Assembly: GCA_038330415.1 (NCBI GenBank)
Contig: JBBQNZ010000001.1
Location: 1 to 64,000, forward strand
DNA: 64,000 nt
Origin: Fodinibacter sp038330415
GTDB taxonomy: Bacteria > Actinomycetota > Actinomycetes > Actinomycetales > Dermatophilaceae
Direction: 5' to 3'
The notes under the pieces are model-generated. The model was not told the DNA's origin, did no database searches, and saw nothing but the letters and a program-made list of their open reading frames with translations. The position numbers and the translations under genes are program-made. Below are positions 1-6,654 of the stretch, piece after piece. Position 1 is the stretch's first letter. Every line of letters begins with the position of its first letter.

Positions 1-153
1 GAGCGCGGTCGCGAACAGCAGCCGGATGACGACCGACCCGCCGGCCCCGATGACCGGCACCAGGGTCGCCGCCAGCGCGCCGCCGAACTGCACCGAGACG
101 ATGCCCGCCAGCACCAGGACCGGTGCGGGTACCCGGTCTGCAGCGGTCGTCAC
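1..153 (-). CDS. EamA/RhtA-family permease, N-terminal part (cut by window edge)
   Basis: Only the first 51 codons are in the window; the gene continues past base 1. Reading from a GTG at 153, the peptide begins VTTAADRVPAPVLVLAGIVS and runs into a second hydrophobic stretch (residues about 14-50) containing VQFGGALAATLVPVIGAGG, which resembles the first membrane segments of EamA/DMT drug-metabolite permeases of the RhtA type (amino-acid exporters). The family normally has ten membrane helices. The GTG is chosen because a TAGCCT -10 box lies 6 bases upstream, fitting a leaderless transcript, and no earlier in-frame start looks better. The substrate cannot be inferred. Moderate confidence, as only the N terminus is visible. 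Confidence 0.6.
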   Translation of the reverse strand, partial: MTTAADRVPAPVLVLAGIVSVQFGGALAATLVPVIGAGGSVVIRLLFATAL

Positions 154-159
154 CGCGTC

Positions 160-165
160 AGGCTA
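160..165 (-). promoter_or_regulatory. -10 box TAGCCT for the EamA gene
   Basis: On the minus strand TAGCCT ends 6 bases before the GTG start at 153. This matches the TANNNT -10 element and the spacing of leaderless actinobacterial promoters. No convincing -35 was found. Confidence 0.4.
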
Positions 166-176
166 GCCACTGGGCA

Positions 177-198
177 ACCACCGGCGTGCGCCGGTGGT
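177..198. terminator. Hairpin downstream of the pore-former gene
   Basis: ACCACCGGC, loop GTGC, GCCGGTGGT forms a perfect 9-bp stem in the gap between the stop of the lectin/aerolysin gene (265) and the start of the next minus-strand gene (153). It lacks a T-run, as is common in high-GC actinobacteria, so it is only a terminator candidate. Confidence 0.4.
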
Positions 199-264
199 CC
201 GGGCGAGAGCAGTTCGGCCCGCCACGCCACACCATCAGGAGAGCTGCCCGAGGTGTGGTGGCGG

Positions 265-1227
265 TCAGCCCGTCGTCGGTGGGCTGGACACCACGAGCCG
301 ACCGCTGGTGGAGTCCAGCGTCGCGTAGGTCACGGTCAGGTCGTGCGAGTTCGAGCCGGTGTAGAGCCCGGTGACGGTACCCGGCATCCGCACCCCGGAC
401 TTGAAGACGAACGTGCCGGTCAGGGCGTATGGCACGGCGATCGTCGACAACGTCGTCGACACGATGGCCGACGCCACCGAGCCCGCCGGGACGTTGAGGG
501 GAGCCGACCAAGACCAGGTCTTGTTCTTGGTCTCCGACCCGCTCCAGGTGTAGGTGTTGTTGGCCTCCACCGAGACATCGACCTTGCCCTCGGCGACCAG
601 TGGAACGCCGCAGGCGAACGACGTCGAGACGCCGACGGTGATGCCGAGCGAGTCCGACCAGCTCGACGTCTGCTCGACCGACTCCGAGCCCTCGATCGTG
701 CTGGTCTGATCGGTCTGGGTCGAGTTGCGCACGGTCTGGCGGTAGAGCTCGGCGGGTCCGGACTTCAGGATCTGGGCCGCGGCGACGTCGTACTCGATGT
801 TCCTGATCGTGAAGTCGGCCACGGGGTCGGTCTGCATCGAGCACCAGGCGCCACCGTGGTTGTCACTGGGGCCGGTCCCGCGATAGACGCAGAAGTTGCC
901 GTCGTCCTGGATGATCGCGAAGTATTCGCCCTCGCCCGGGTGCTGCATCGAGCACCACACCCCGCCGTGGTTGTCCGACGGGCTCGTGCCGTGGTAGACG
1001 CAGAAGTTGCCGTCGCTCTGTTGCACGGCGAAGTAGGCGCCGGGGCCCGGGTGCTGCATCGAGCACCACACCCCGCCGTGGTTGTCCGACGGGCTCGACC
1101 CGTGGTAGACGCAGAAGTTGCCATCACTTTGCTGGACGGCGAAGAAGATCCCGTTTGGAGAGACCAGGAAGTCGTCGACCCCGAGGAATTCTCCGACCCT
1201 CAGGTACCTGCGTGGCGTGGTGGGCAT
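265..1227 (-). CDS. Lectin-aerolysin fusion: putative beta-pore-forming protein
   Basis: This 320-aa protein has two parts. Residues about 29-138 are three tandem 37-aa repeats, each with QSDGNFCVY or QDDGNFCVY, matching the B-lectin mannose-binding signature QxDxNxVxY except that Cys replaces the Val, followed by NHGGxWCSMQ. Residues about 140-320 are rich in alternating Ser/Thr/polar residues (TSTIEGSESVEQTSS, YTWSGSETKNKTWSWS) with NVPAGS and AVPYALTGTF segments, typical of aerolysin/ETX-MTX2 type membrane-inserting beta domains. From family knowledge such proteins bind glycans and oligomerise into beta-barrel pores; target and toxicity here are inference. No signal peptide or membrane helix is visible. 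An ATG at 1242 is possible, but 1227 has AAAGG 7 bases upstream and is preferred. It lies 63 bp downstream of a collagen-like gene, probably in one operon. Confidence 0.72.
   Translation of the reverse strand: MPTTPRRYLRVGEFLGVDDFLVSPNGIFFAVQQSDGNFCVYHGSSPSDNHGGVWCSMQHPGPGAYFAVQQSDGNFCVYHGTSPSDNHGGVWCSMQHPGEGEYFAIIQDDGNFCVYRGTGPSDNHGGAWCSMQTDPVADFTIRNIEYDVAAAQILKSGPAELYRQTVRNSTQTDQTSTIEGSESVEQTSSWSDSLGITVGVSTSFACGVPLVAEGKVDVSVEANNTYTWSGSETKNKTWSWSAPLNVPAGSVASAIVSTTLSTIAVPYALTGTFVFKSGVRMPGTVTGLYTGSNSHDLTVTYATLDSTSGRLVVSSPPTTG
814..1143 (-). repeat. Three tandem ~111-bp lectin repeats inside the pore-former gene
   Basis: In-frame units at 1033-1143, 922-1032 and about 814-921 each encode about 37 aa with two cysteines (FCVY and WCSM). 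The first two are nearly identical in DNA and protein; the third has diverged. This points to recent internal duplication of a carbohydrate-binding module. Confidence 0.85.
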
Positions 1228-1290
1228 GGTGCTGCCTTTCATCTGTTGGTGTGGTGGTTGGTCGCGGCCGGCGCGGACCCACCGCGTGCC

Positions 1291-2037
1291 TCAGCTGGAG
1301 AAGGAGATGGGCATCGGCCCGCAGAGGATGTAGCTGTGCACGGTGCGGCTGGTGGCGTCGTTGTTCCACGCCGAGACGTGCCAGTGCCTGAGGTCCGCGC
1401 CCGGGGCATCTTCGAAGATGGCGGTGCCCTCGTCCCCACCCTCGATCCACGCGCCGCCGCCATAGACGTACTCGCCGGTTGCGCACGGGAGGGTCACGCT
1501 GACGGTCGACAGGCCAGCCACGGTGTTCGTGGCGGTGAACCAGTTGAGAAGGGAGAGGCCGGACGGACCCTGGGCCCCGGTGGCGCCCGTGTCTCCCTTC
1601 GGCCCGGTCGCGCCCGCAGCGCCCGGGTCGCCCTGGGGGCCCTGCGGCCCGGTCGCGCCCGCAGCGCCGGGGTCGCCCTGGGGGCCCTGGGGCCCGATCG
1701 CGCCGGCGGTCCCGGTGTCGCCTGCGGCCCCGCTGTCGCCCTTGGGGCCTTGGGGCCCGGTGGCGCCTGCGGCCCCCGCATCGCCCTTGGGGCCCTGCGG
1801 CCCGGTCGGACCGGTGTGATTCCAGCTCACCACGGTATCGGCCTGATGACACCGGGGCACGGTGCTCGAGTCGAGGCGAACGGCATACAGTGCGCCAACG
1901 GTCCGGCTCAGGCAGCCTTGGTACACACCGGTGGACGAGGTTGGGTTCGCCAGCGCGGGCGCTGAACCGCTGCTGGCGAGCAGCAGGGCGAACGCGCCGG
2001 CGACGACAGCCCGACCCGGTGGATGCAACGTGTTCAT
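1291..2037 (-). CDS. Secreted collagen-like Gly-X-Y repeat protein
   Basis: The 248-aa product starts MNTLHPPGRA, then a hydrophobic core (AFALLLASSG) and an ALA-N cleavage site near residue 30, giving a Sec signal peptide. A short Cys-containing domain (residues about 31-75) precedes 28 uninterrupted Gly-X-Y triplets (76-159), rich in GPQ, GPK, GDP and GAA, which should fold as a collagen triple helix. A globular C-terminal domain (about 161-248) has two Cys and many aromatic residues. The ATG at 2037 has GAGGAG upstream; longer in-frame readings lack a signal peptide start. It is first in a likely two-gene operon with the lectin/pore-former. Bacterial collagen-like proteins act as surface or secreted trimeric stalks; a role as stalk, carrier or binding partner for the downstream protein is only inference. 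Confidence 0.82.
   Translation of the reverse strand: MNTLHPPGRAVVAGAFALLLASSGSAPALANPTSSTGVYQGCLSRTVGALYAVRLDSSTVPRCHQADTVVSWNHTGPTGPQGPKGDAGAAGATGPQGPKGDSGAAGDTGTAGAIGPQGPQGDPGAAGATGPQGPQGDPGAAGATGPKGDTGATGAQGPSGLSLLNWFTATNTVAGLSTVSVTLPCATGEYVYGGGAWIEGGDEGTAIFEDAPGADLRHWHVSAWNNDATSRTVHSYILCGPMPISFSS
1558..1812 (-). repeat. Collagen Gly-X-Y coding repeat
   Basis: The stretch encodes 28 consecutive Gly-X-Y triplets plus a final Gly. Blocks of the form GPQ-GPQ-GDP-GAA-GAT recur almost unchanged, so the DNA is internally repetitive and could change length by slippage or recombination. Confidence 0.9.
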
Positions 2038-2284
2038 GACGCTCCTCGTGGTGATGTGTTCGTGGTTCCGCGGTCCGGCGGCCAGGTCGTTGCGACCGTT
2101 GATCGCTCCTCCGCCAGCAGCAAGCATCCAAGGCCTCTGGCGCCTGGCGCATCGGACCAGTGACCCGACCGCGCCGAGACGTCCGTCGGCCGCCGGCGGC
2201 CAGGTCGCCGAGCTTCGGCGGGACCGCCGTCGCGGGGACTAAGTCATCTGTCTCGTCCTCGTCCCTGATCGGCTCTGGGCGGCA

Positions 2285-2290
2285 TATGAT
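2285..2290 (+). promoter_or_regulatory. -10 box TATGAT for the response regulator
   Basis: TATGAT ends 6 bases before the GTG start at 2297, suggesting a leaderless mRNA. No clear -35 is visible. The 259-bp gap 2038-2296 also has to hold the promoter of the divergent collagen-like operon; I could not identify that one. Confidence 0.5.
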
Positions 2291-2296
2291 CCGGCC

Positions 2297-3007
2297 GTGT
2301 CCGATGTGCCAGGCCCCACCGGCGAGGAAGCCGGAGCCGACGAGCCCATCCGCGTGTTCATCGTCGATGACCACGGGATCGTGCGTCGCGGCGTGCGCTC
2401 GTACCTCGCGATCTATGACGACATCGAGGTGGTCGGCGAGGCTGCCAACGGTCGCCAGGCCCTGGACCGCTTGCGGGCAATGGCCCTCGAGGGCGCGCTA
2501 CCCGACGTCGTGCTGATGGATCTGGCCATGGAGCCGGTCGACGGCGTCGAGGCGACCGTGGAGGTGCGCGCGACGATGCCCGAGGTCGAGGTGGTCGCGG
2601 TGACATCCATGATCGACCAGTCCCGAGTCCAGGCCGCGCTCGAGGCCGGCGCCTCCGGCTACCTCGTCAAGGACGCCGCTCCCGAGGAGCTGGCCCTGGC
2701 GATCCGCGCCGCCCACAGGGGCGAGGTGCACCTCGACGCCGCGATCGCCGGCAGGCTGCTGGCCTCGTTGCGGCCATCGGCCGGCTCGAGCGAGAGCCCC
2801 TTCGCCGAGCTGACCGAGCGCGAGCTCGAGATCTTGCAGCTGATCGCCGCCGGCCGGGCCAACAAGGAGATCGCGCGCCTTCTCGTCATCAGCGAACGGA
2901 CCGCGCGCACCCACGTCAGCCACATCCTGCGCAAGCTGGGGCTCAGCTCACGGACGCAGGCGGCGCTGCTCGCGGTCAAAGAGGGGCTCGGTCCGCCGGG
3001 TCATTGA
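2297..3007 (+). CDS. NarL/FixJ-family response regulator
   Basis: A 236-aa two-component response regulator. The receiver domain (residues about 18-135) has the acidic pair in FIVDDH, the phospho-acceptor Asp75 in VLMDL, the switch Thr in AVTS and the Lys in YLVKD. A LuxR-type helix-turn-helix follows (about 167-230: LTERELEILQLIAAGRANKE, then ISERTARTHVSHILRKL). It should bind DNA as a dimer when phosphorylated. The start is GTG 2297, six bases after a TATGAT -10 box. Its likely partner is the MASE1 kinase on the opposite strand, whose 3' end overlaps this gene by 32 bp. It is divergent from the collagen-like/pore-former operon, so that operon is a possible but unproven target. Confidence 0.9.
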   Translation: MSDVPGPTGEEAGADEPIRVFIVDDHGIVRRGVRSYLAIYDDIEVVGEAANGRQALDRLRAMALEGALPDVVLMDLAMEPVDGVEATVEVRATMPEVEVVAVTSMIDQSRVQAALEAGASGYLVKDAAPEELALAIRAAHRGEVHLDAAIAGRLLASLRPSAGSSESPFAELTERELEILQLIAAGRANKEIARLLVISERTARTHVSHILRKLGLSSRTQAALLAVKEGLGPPGH

Positions 3008-4535
3008 CCAGGGCGGGCACGCGCACGAGCACCGAGGTGCCCTCTCCCGGCCTGCTGCGGATCGTGGCGCGCCCCCCCACCTCGGCCGCTCGGCTCCGCA
3101 GCAGGTCCAGGCCCAGGTGGCCGGAGTACTCGCGGTCGGGATCGAACCCCACCCCCTCGTCCCGCACCTCCAGGATCACTTGGCCCGGACCCTCGGTGAC
3201 GGTGACCGACACGCTGTCGCTGGCCGAGTGCTTGACGGCGTTCGTGACGGCCTCCTGACCGATCCGAAACAGCAGCTCCTCGACCGGAACGTCGAGAGGC
3301 AGGCGCTCCGGGGGCCCGGCCACGTCGATGCGGACGTCGTGACGCAACGACTGTGCGGTGCAGTGCGCGGCCAGGGCAGCCACCAGGCCCTGCTCGGCCA
3401 CGGCACTTCCCCGCAGCTCGAAGATGGAGGCCCGCATCTCGAGCAGCGCACCCTGAGCCAGGTCGGCCACCTCGTGGACCGCGGCCGAGAGCCGGCCACT
3501 GACGGTGGCGCCATCATGGGCGATCTCGTGCTGGGCGATGCCGGCATGCAGACCCAACGAGTACAGGGTCTGCGACACAGAGTCATGCAGGTCTCGCGCG
3601 ATCCGTTGGCGCTCCTCAGCCGCCCGCTCGCTCTCCCGTTGCCGCGACTCGGCGAGCGCCATTGCGGCGCGCTGCCGGTCGCTGATCGCGGCTCCGAGAG
3701 CCAGCGCGGTCAGGGTGGCGACCAGCATGTAGAGCTGGGTCGTGAGCACCTCGTCATCGATCGACCGCGTGACGAAGGGGCCGATGTTGCGTGAGGTCAC
3801 GGCGATCGCAATGGCGAACGCCAGCAGGAGCGCCACGGTCGCGCCGCGCTGGCCGAGCCGCACCGCGGCCACGACCAGGGCCGGGAAGACGATGTAGGTG
3901 ATCGGATGCGCTGACCCGAAGCCGGCCACGCTCAGCGCGACGACGGCGGCCATGATGAGCAGGGCCTCGAGCGCGGCGCGCGGCGAGGGCCGACCGGGCC
4001 AAGGCGGCCTCCACACGAGGATGAGCGGGACCACGAGCATCGCCCCGGCACCATCGGCCAGGAGCCACGTGCGGAAGAACGTCGCCGACTGCCCGGCAGC
4101 GACGTAGCCGGCCTGCCACGACGAGAGCGTGCCGAGCGCGGCCGAGACGGGCACGGCGACGGCGAACACCAGCAGCAGCCGGCCGATGTCCGAAGGACGC
4201 TCCAGGCGGCAGTCGCGCCCCAGCCAGATGCGCAGGAGGTAGGCGGCCAGGACGAACTCGACGGTGTTCCCGAGGGTCTGGAACGCGACGGTGGGGTCGT
4301 GCAGGAGCAGGGTCACCTGGAACGGTGACACCCCGGTGCCGAGAAGCAGGTCGGCGACGGCTGCACCGATCGCCCACCGCAGGTCGCCGAGACAGAGGAC
4401 GGCCGCAGCGAACCCGGCGGGCAAACAGGCCACCTGCACCCCGCCGGGAAAGGACAGGCTGCCGCCGACCTCGGCCAGTGCCCAGTAGGCGACGCCGAGG
4501 CCGATGACCCCCACCGCGAGCCTGGTGCGTGCCAT
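2976..4535 (-). CDS. MASE1-domain sensor histidine kinase (HisKA_3 type)
   Basis: A membrane histidine kinase of about 519 aa. The first 290 or so residues form multiple hydrophobic segments resembling a MASE1 sensory domain. Then comes the dimerisation/phospho-acceptor helix ERQRIARDLHDSVSQTLYS, with His about residue 317. The ATPase domain shows the N-box (GQEAVTNAVKHS), G1 box (VRDEGVGFDPD) and a GHLGL turn. HisKA_3 kinases pair with NarL-type regulators, and the convergent regulator at 2297-3007 is the obvious partner. The start is uncertain: ATG 4535 (MARTRL) is used because it opens directly into the first membrane segment, but it has no strong Shine-Dalgarno, and a GTG at 4550 or an ATG at 4619 is possible. 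The ligand is unknown. Confidence 0.85.
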   Translation of the reverse strand: MARTRLAVGVIGLGVAYWALAEVGGSLSFPGGVQVACLPAGFAAAVLCLGDLRWAIGAAVADLLLGTGVSPFQVTLLLHDPTVAFQTLGNTVEFVLAAYLLRIWLGRDCRLERPSDIGRLLLVFAVAVPVSAALGTLSSWQAGYVAAGQSATFFRTWLLADGAGAMLVVPLILVWRPPWPGRPSPRAALEALLIMAAVVALSVAGFGSAHPITYIVFPALVVAAVRLGQRGATVALLLAFAIAIAVTSRNIGPFVTRSIDDEVLTTQLYMLVATLTALALGAAISDRQRAAMALAESRQRESERAAEERQRIARDLHDSVSQTLYSLGLHAGIAQHEIAHDGATVSGRLSAAVHEVADLAQGALLEMRASIFELRGSAVAEQGLVAALAAHCTAQSLRHDVRIDVAGPPERLPLDVPVEELLFRIGQEAVTNAVKHSASDSVSVTVTEGPGQVILEVRDEGVGFDPDREYSGHLGLDLLRSRAAEVGGRATIRSRPGEGTSVLVRVPALVNDPADRAPL

Positions 4536-4883
4536 CGAGCCGGGAGTCACCTGTGCCAGCCAGGGGAGGCGGGAGCGCCCACGCGGTCCATCTCCGCATC
4601 GTAGTGACCGGCGGTGCACCGACAGGCGGCTCAGGATCGGTGCCGGTCAGGACGGCGAGCCGTCCTCTCCGGCCATGGAACGGCTCGGACGTCGCGGCGA
4701 GCACCGGTCCAGTGCGGGACGGGGCATCGAGCTCGGTGTTCACACAACAGGACCTGCCGACGGCCGCTGGTCAGGGCACCCCGACAGCGGCCACCCTCCG
4801 CGATGGTGCCAGATGTCCCCGCGCCCGCGTGCGGCGCCCATGAGGCGCCGTGAGCCATGTTGGCGTGGCCGTTGGGTGAGGGT
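4536..4883. other. 348-bp non-coding stretch upstream of the kinase
   Basis: No credible gene is seen. It contains a possible minus-strand -10 box TACGAT (4598-4603) for the kinase and a perfect inverted repeat GGACGGC-GA-GCCGTCC at 4650-4665 flanked by CCGG on both sides. Otherwise nothing is recognised. Confidence 0.4.
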
Positions 4884-5070
4884 CTACCAGCCGCGGTCGC
4901 GCCACTCCAGCAGGTGCGGGCGCTCGGCCCCGATCGTGGAGTCTCCGCCGTGGCCGGGGTAGAACCAGGTGTCGTCGTCGTACCGGTCGAAGACCCGCTC
5001 GACGACGTCGGCGTAGAGCGAGTCGAAGCTCTGGCCGGGGTTCTTGGTGTTGCCCACGCCGCCCGGAAAG
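4884..5070 (-). pseudogene. Truncated copy of the 3' end of the MBL-fold hydrolase gene
   Basis: This 187-bp segment encodes only the last ~61 codons of an MBL-fold hydrolase, ending ERPHLLEWRDRGW-stop, and corresponds to 5990-6176 of the intact gene in the same orientation. About 120 bp (from TWFYPGHGG back to NTKNPGQSF) look identical base for base, while the last ~60 bp before the stop have diverged. Similarity stops abruptly near 5070, and there is no start codon or N-terminal part with the metal-binding motif. It is therefore a remnant from duplication or from displacement of a gene 3' end. Together with the intact copy it forms direct repeats flanking the small two-gene module at 5172-5662. 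Confidence 0.85.
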
Positions 5071-5123
5071 CCAGGAGGCGACGGACGCGCCCTGCTTGCG
5101 GCAAAGGCGGATGGATCGACAGC

Positions 5124-5169
5124 GTCAACTTAGGGTTGACCCGCGTCCTCCTGTCAGCCTAGGGTTGAC
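5124..5169 (+). promoter_or_regulatory. Promoter and inverted-repeat operator of the small two-gene module
   Basis: A -35-like TTGACC (5136-5141) and -10 TAGGGT (5160-5165) are separated by 18 bp, and the GTG start at 5172 follows 6 bases later, so the transcript is probably leaderless. An inverted repeat GTCAAC-TTAGG-GTTGAC (5124-5140) covers the -35, and a third half-site GTTGAC (5164-5169) lies on the -10. The ten-base word TAGGGTTGAC occurs at 5131 and 5160. This layout suggests autorepression by the downstream helix-turn-helix protein (inference). Confidence 0.6.
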
Positions 5170-5171
5170 GC

Positions 5172-5408
5172 GTGCGGGTGACGGACTCAGCGTTCAAGCA
5201 CGGCATCGCCGAGGCTGACATCCTGCATGCCTACGCCAACGCAGTGCGACTGGTGGAGGTCGAGCAGTACGGCGAGGACCGACTCATCGTCATCGGTCCC
5301 GACCGGGCAGGCAACTGGTTGGAGCTCGTGGCCGTGCCCGCCCACGAGGCCGACCGGATCATCCACGCCGATCGGCTCCGACCGAAGTTCTACGAATTCC
5401 TCAAGTGA
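5172..5408 (+). CDS. Small BrnT-like protein, putative toxin of a TA pair
   Basis: A 78-aa protein beginning VRVTDSAFKHGIAEADILHA, with a central IVIGPDRAGNWLELVAV strand and ending RPKFYEFLK. Such short proteins, with an N-terminal HG-x5-ILHA segment and a C-terminal RPKF, occur widely in actinobacteria and resemble BrnT-like RelE-fold toxins; I make this link by pattern, not by search. The GTG start is set by the TAGGGT -10 box 6 bases upstream. Eleven bases separate its stop from the next gene, which encodes a helix-turn-helix protein, the usual toxin-then-antitoxin order of brnTA. No nuclease active site can be assigned with certainty. It could equally be an uncharacterised conserved protein. 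Confidence 0.6.
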   Translation: MRVTDSAFKHGIAEADILHAYANAVRLVEVEQYGEDRLIVIGPDRAGNWLELVAVPAHEADRIIHADRLRPKFYEFLK

Positions 5409-5419
5409 GGTGATCTGAC

Positions 5420-5662
5420 ATGGCAACCACGAACATCAACGAGATCGAGAAGATGCTCGACAACCTCGATCCCTCGACGGCCAGCGCCCGCGATGCGGTG
5501 CACTTCCGTCGGATCATCGCGGCCCAAGACGGTGTTACTCGCGCCGATCGCGAGCTTCACGACGCGGTCCGCGCCGCCCGCGAGGCCGGGGACTCCTGGC
5601 TGAGCATTGGAATGGCCCTGGGTGTCACGAAGCAGGCAGCCCAAAAGCGGTTCGGACGCTGA
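5420..5662 (+). CDS. Small helix-turn-helix protein, putative antitoxin/regulator
   Basis: An 80-aa protein. Residues about 1-55 are charged and helical; the C terminus SWLSIGMALGVTKQAAQKRF is a compact helix-turn-helix with the recognition-helix pattern common in small actinobacterial DNA-binding proteins. GAGGTGAT lies upstream of the ATG. It is the second gene after the BrnT-like protein, 11 bp apart, so likely cotranscribed. It may be an antitoxin and autorepressor binding the GTTGAC repeats, which is inference. The codons are visibly less GC-rich than in neighbouring housekeeping genes, consistent with acquisition by transfer. Confidence 0.65.
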   Translation: MATTNINEIEKMLDNLDPSTASARDAVHFRRIIAAQDGVTRADRELHDAVRAAREAGDSWLSIGMALGVTKQAAQKRFGR

Positions 5663-5989
5663 CCGGCAACAAAAGCCAATGCCCGGTGGCGCCGACTGCC
5701 GTCCGGCCCCGCCAGTTGTCACAGCACTACCCAACGCAGGACCGGACGTGCGCCGACGGACGGACAATCGACAGTCTTGGCCGCCGACTCACGCTCAGCC
5801 GGCTGCCATCGAGGTGCGTTTGCCCGTCCGTAGGAGCACCGCGGATGCCACTCGGGCCTCGTTGAAGCAGGGCGGAGAAGTCGAGGGGTCGAGACACGCC
5901 CGGGATCGCGATTCTCACGGGCAGTCTCGACCGCTCGACTGGCGGCACCACCCATCCGACATTCGGCATAGCGGATGATCTCCGCGTTC
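5663..5989. other. 327-bp non-coding stretch with a long hairpin
   Basis: No convincing gene is present. The stretch is less GC-rich at its left end than the surrounding genome and contains the long inverted repeat annotated at 5879-5940. Nothing else is recognised. Confidence 0.45.
5879..5940. terminator. Long imperfect hairpin (about 23-bp stem)
   Basis: The left arm 5879-5902 and right arm 5918-5940 pair over about 23 positions (AGTCGAG, then GGTCGAGAC, then GCCCG) with one mismatch and one bulge, around a 15-base loop. It sits 50 bp beyond the stop of the minus-strand MBL gene and 217 bp beyond the small module. It may terminate one or both transcripts, or be a mobile-element end or repeat unit. 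There is no T-run. Confidence 0.5.
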
Positions 5990-6652
5990 TCACCAGCCCC
6001 GCTCGCGCCACTCCGCCAGGTGGGGCCGCTCGGCTCCCAGCGTCGAGTCGCCGCCGTGGCCGGGGTAGAACCAGGTGTCGTCGTCGTACCGGTCGAAGAC
6101 CCGCTCGACGACGTCGGCGTAGAGCGAGTCGAAGCTCTGGCCGGGGTTCTTGGTGTTGCCCACGCCACCCGGGAAGAGCGAGTCGCCCGTGAAGAGATGA
6201 GTGACGCCGTCGGGGTCGGCCCACGACAGGGCCACCGAGCCGGGGGTGTGCCCGCGCAGGTGGATGACGTCGAGCTCGAGCTCGCCGACCGTCACCACGT
6301 CACCGTGTGTCAGCCGCACGTCGGGCGCCACCGGTAGGGCGTCGGCGTCGTCGGCACCGGCATACGTCGTGGCGCCGGTGGCGCGGGCGACGTCCTCGAG
6401 CGCCCGCACGTGGTCCCAGTGCTGGTGGGTGGTGACCAGGTGGTCGAGCCGGCCGGTGCCCTCGCGCACGAGCAGCTGGCAGCGGTGCGGGTCGTCGGCG
6501 GCATCGATGAGCAGCTGCTCGCCGGTGGCCGTGCAGGTGATCAGGTAGACGTTGTTGTGCATCTCGCTGACCGACATCTTGCGGATGGTCGCGCGGTCGA
6601 GGGTGCGGAGGTCCGTCGGTCCGCCGGGGGTCACCTGCCCGGTGTAGCTCAT
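5990..6652 (-). CDS. MBL-fold metallo-hydrolase
   Basis: A 220-aa metallo-beta-lactamase-fold enzyme. The zinc/iron motif appears as THQHWDH (residues about 74-80), followed by the His in RGHTPG, the bridging Asp in FTGDSLFPGG and the last His in YPGHGGDS. The family includes glyoxalase II-like thioesterases and persulfide dioxygenases; the substrate cannot be fixed. It lies directly downstream of a mycothiol-dependent enzyme gene, so a mycothiol-conjugate substrate is plausible (inference). ATG 6652 is preferred because AAGGA lies 8 bases upstream; a GTG at 6658 would give a GTGA overlap with the preceding stop. The 3' part of this gene is duplicated at 4884-5070. Confidence 0.85.
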   Translation of the reverse strand: MSYTGQVTPGGPTDLRTLDRATIRKMSVSEMHNNVYLITCTATGEQLLIDAADDPHRCQLLVREGTGRLDHLVTTHQHWDHVRALEDVARATGATTYAGADDADALPVAPDVRLTHGDVVTVGELELDVIHLRGHTPGSVALSWADPDGVTHLFTGDSLFPGGVGNTKNPGQSFDSLYADVVERVFDRYDDDTWFYPGHGGDSTLGAERPHLAEWRERGW

Positions 6653-6654
6653 CG

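Noticed and set aside
814..1143. Tandem repeats considered as a CRISPR array
   Set aside because: The units are contiguous, in frame and protein-coding, with no spacers.
253..1965. Plus-strand frame over the toxin-like and collagen-like genes
   Set aside because: It reads through the repeats in the wrong frame, giving monotonous Arg/Gly/Ala repeats; the minus-strand products have domains and ribosome-binding sites.
2976..3007. 32-bp overlap as evidence that one of the two genes has a wrong stop
   Set aside because: Both C termini continue normally from conserved domains, so the overlap is probably real.
5663..5989. Small ORFs in the gap before the MBL gene
   Set aside because: No ribosome-binding site, no domain, and they overlap the hairpin; composition looks non-coding.
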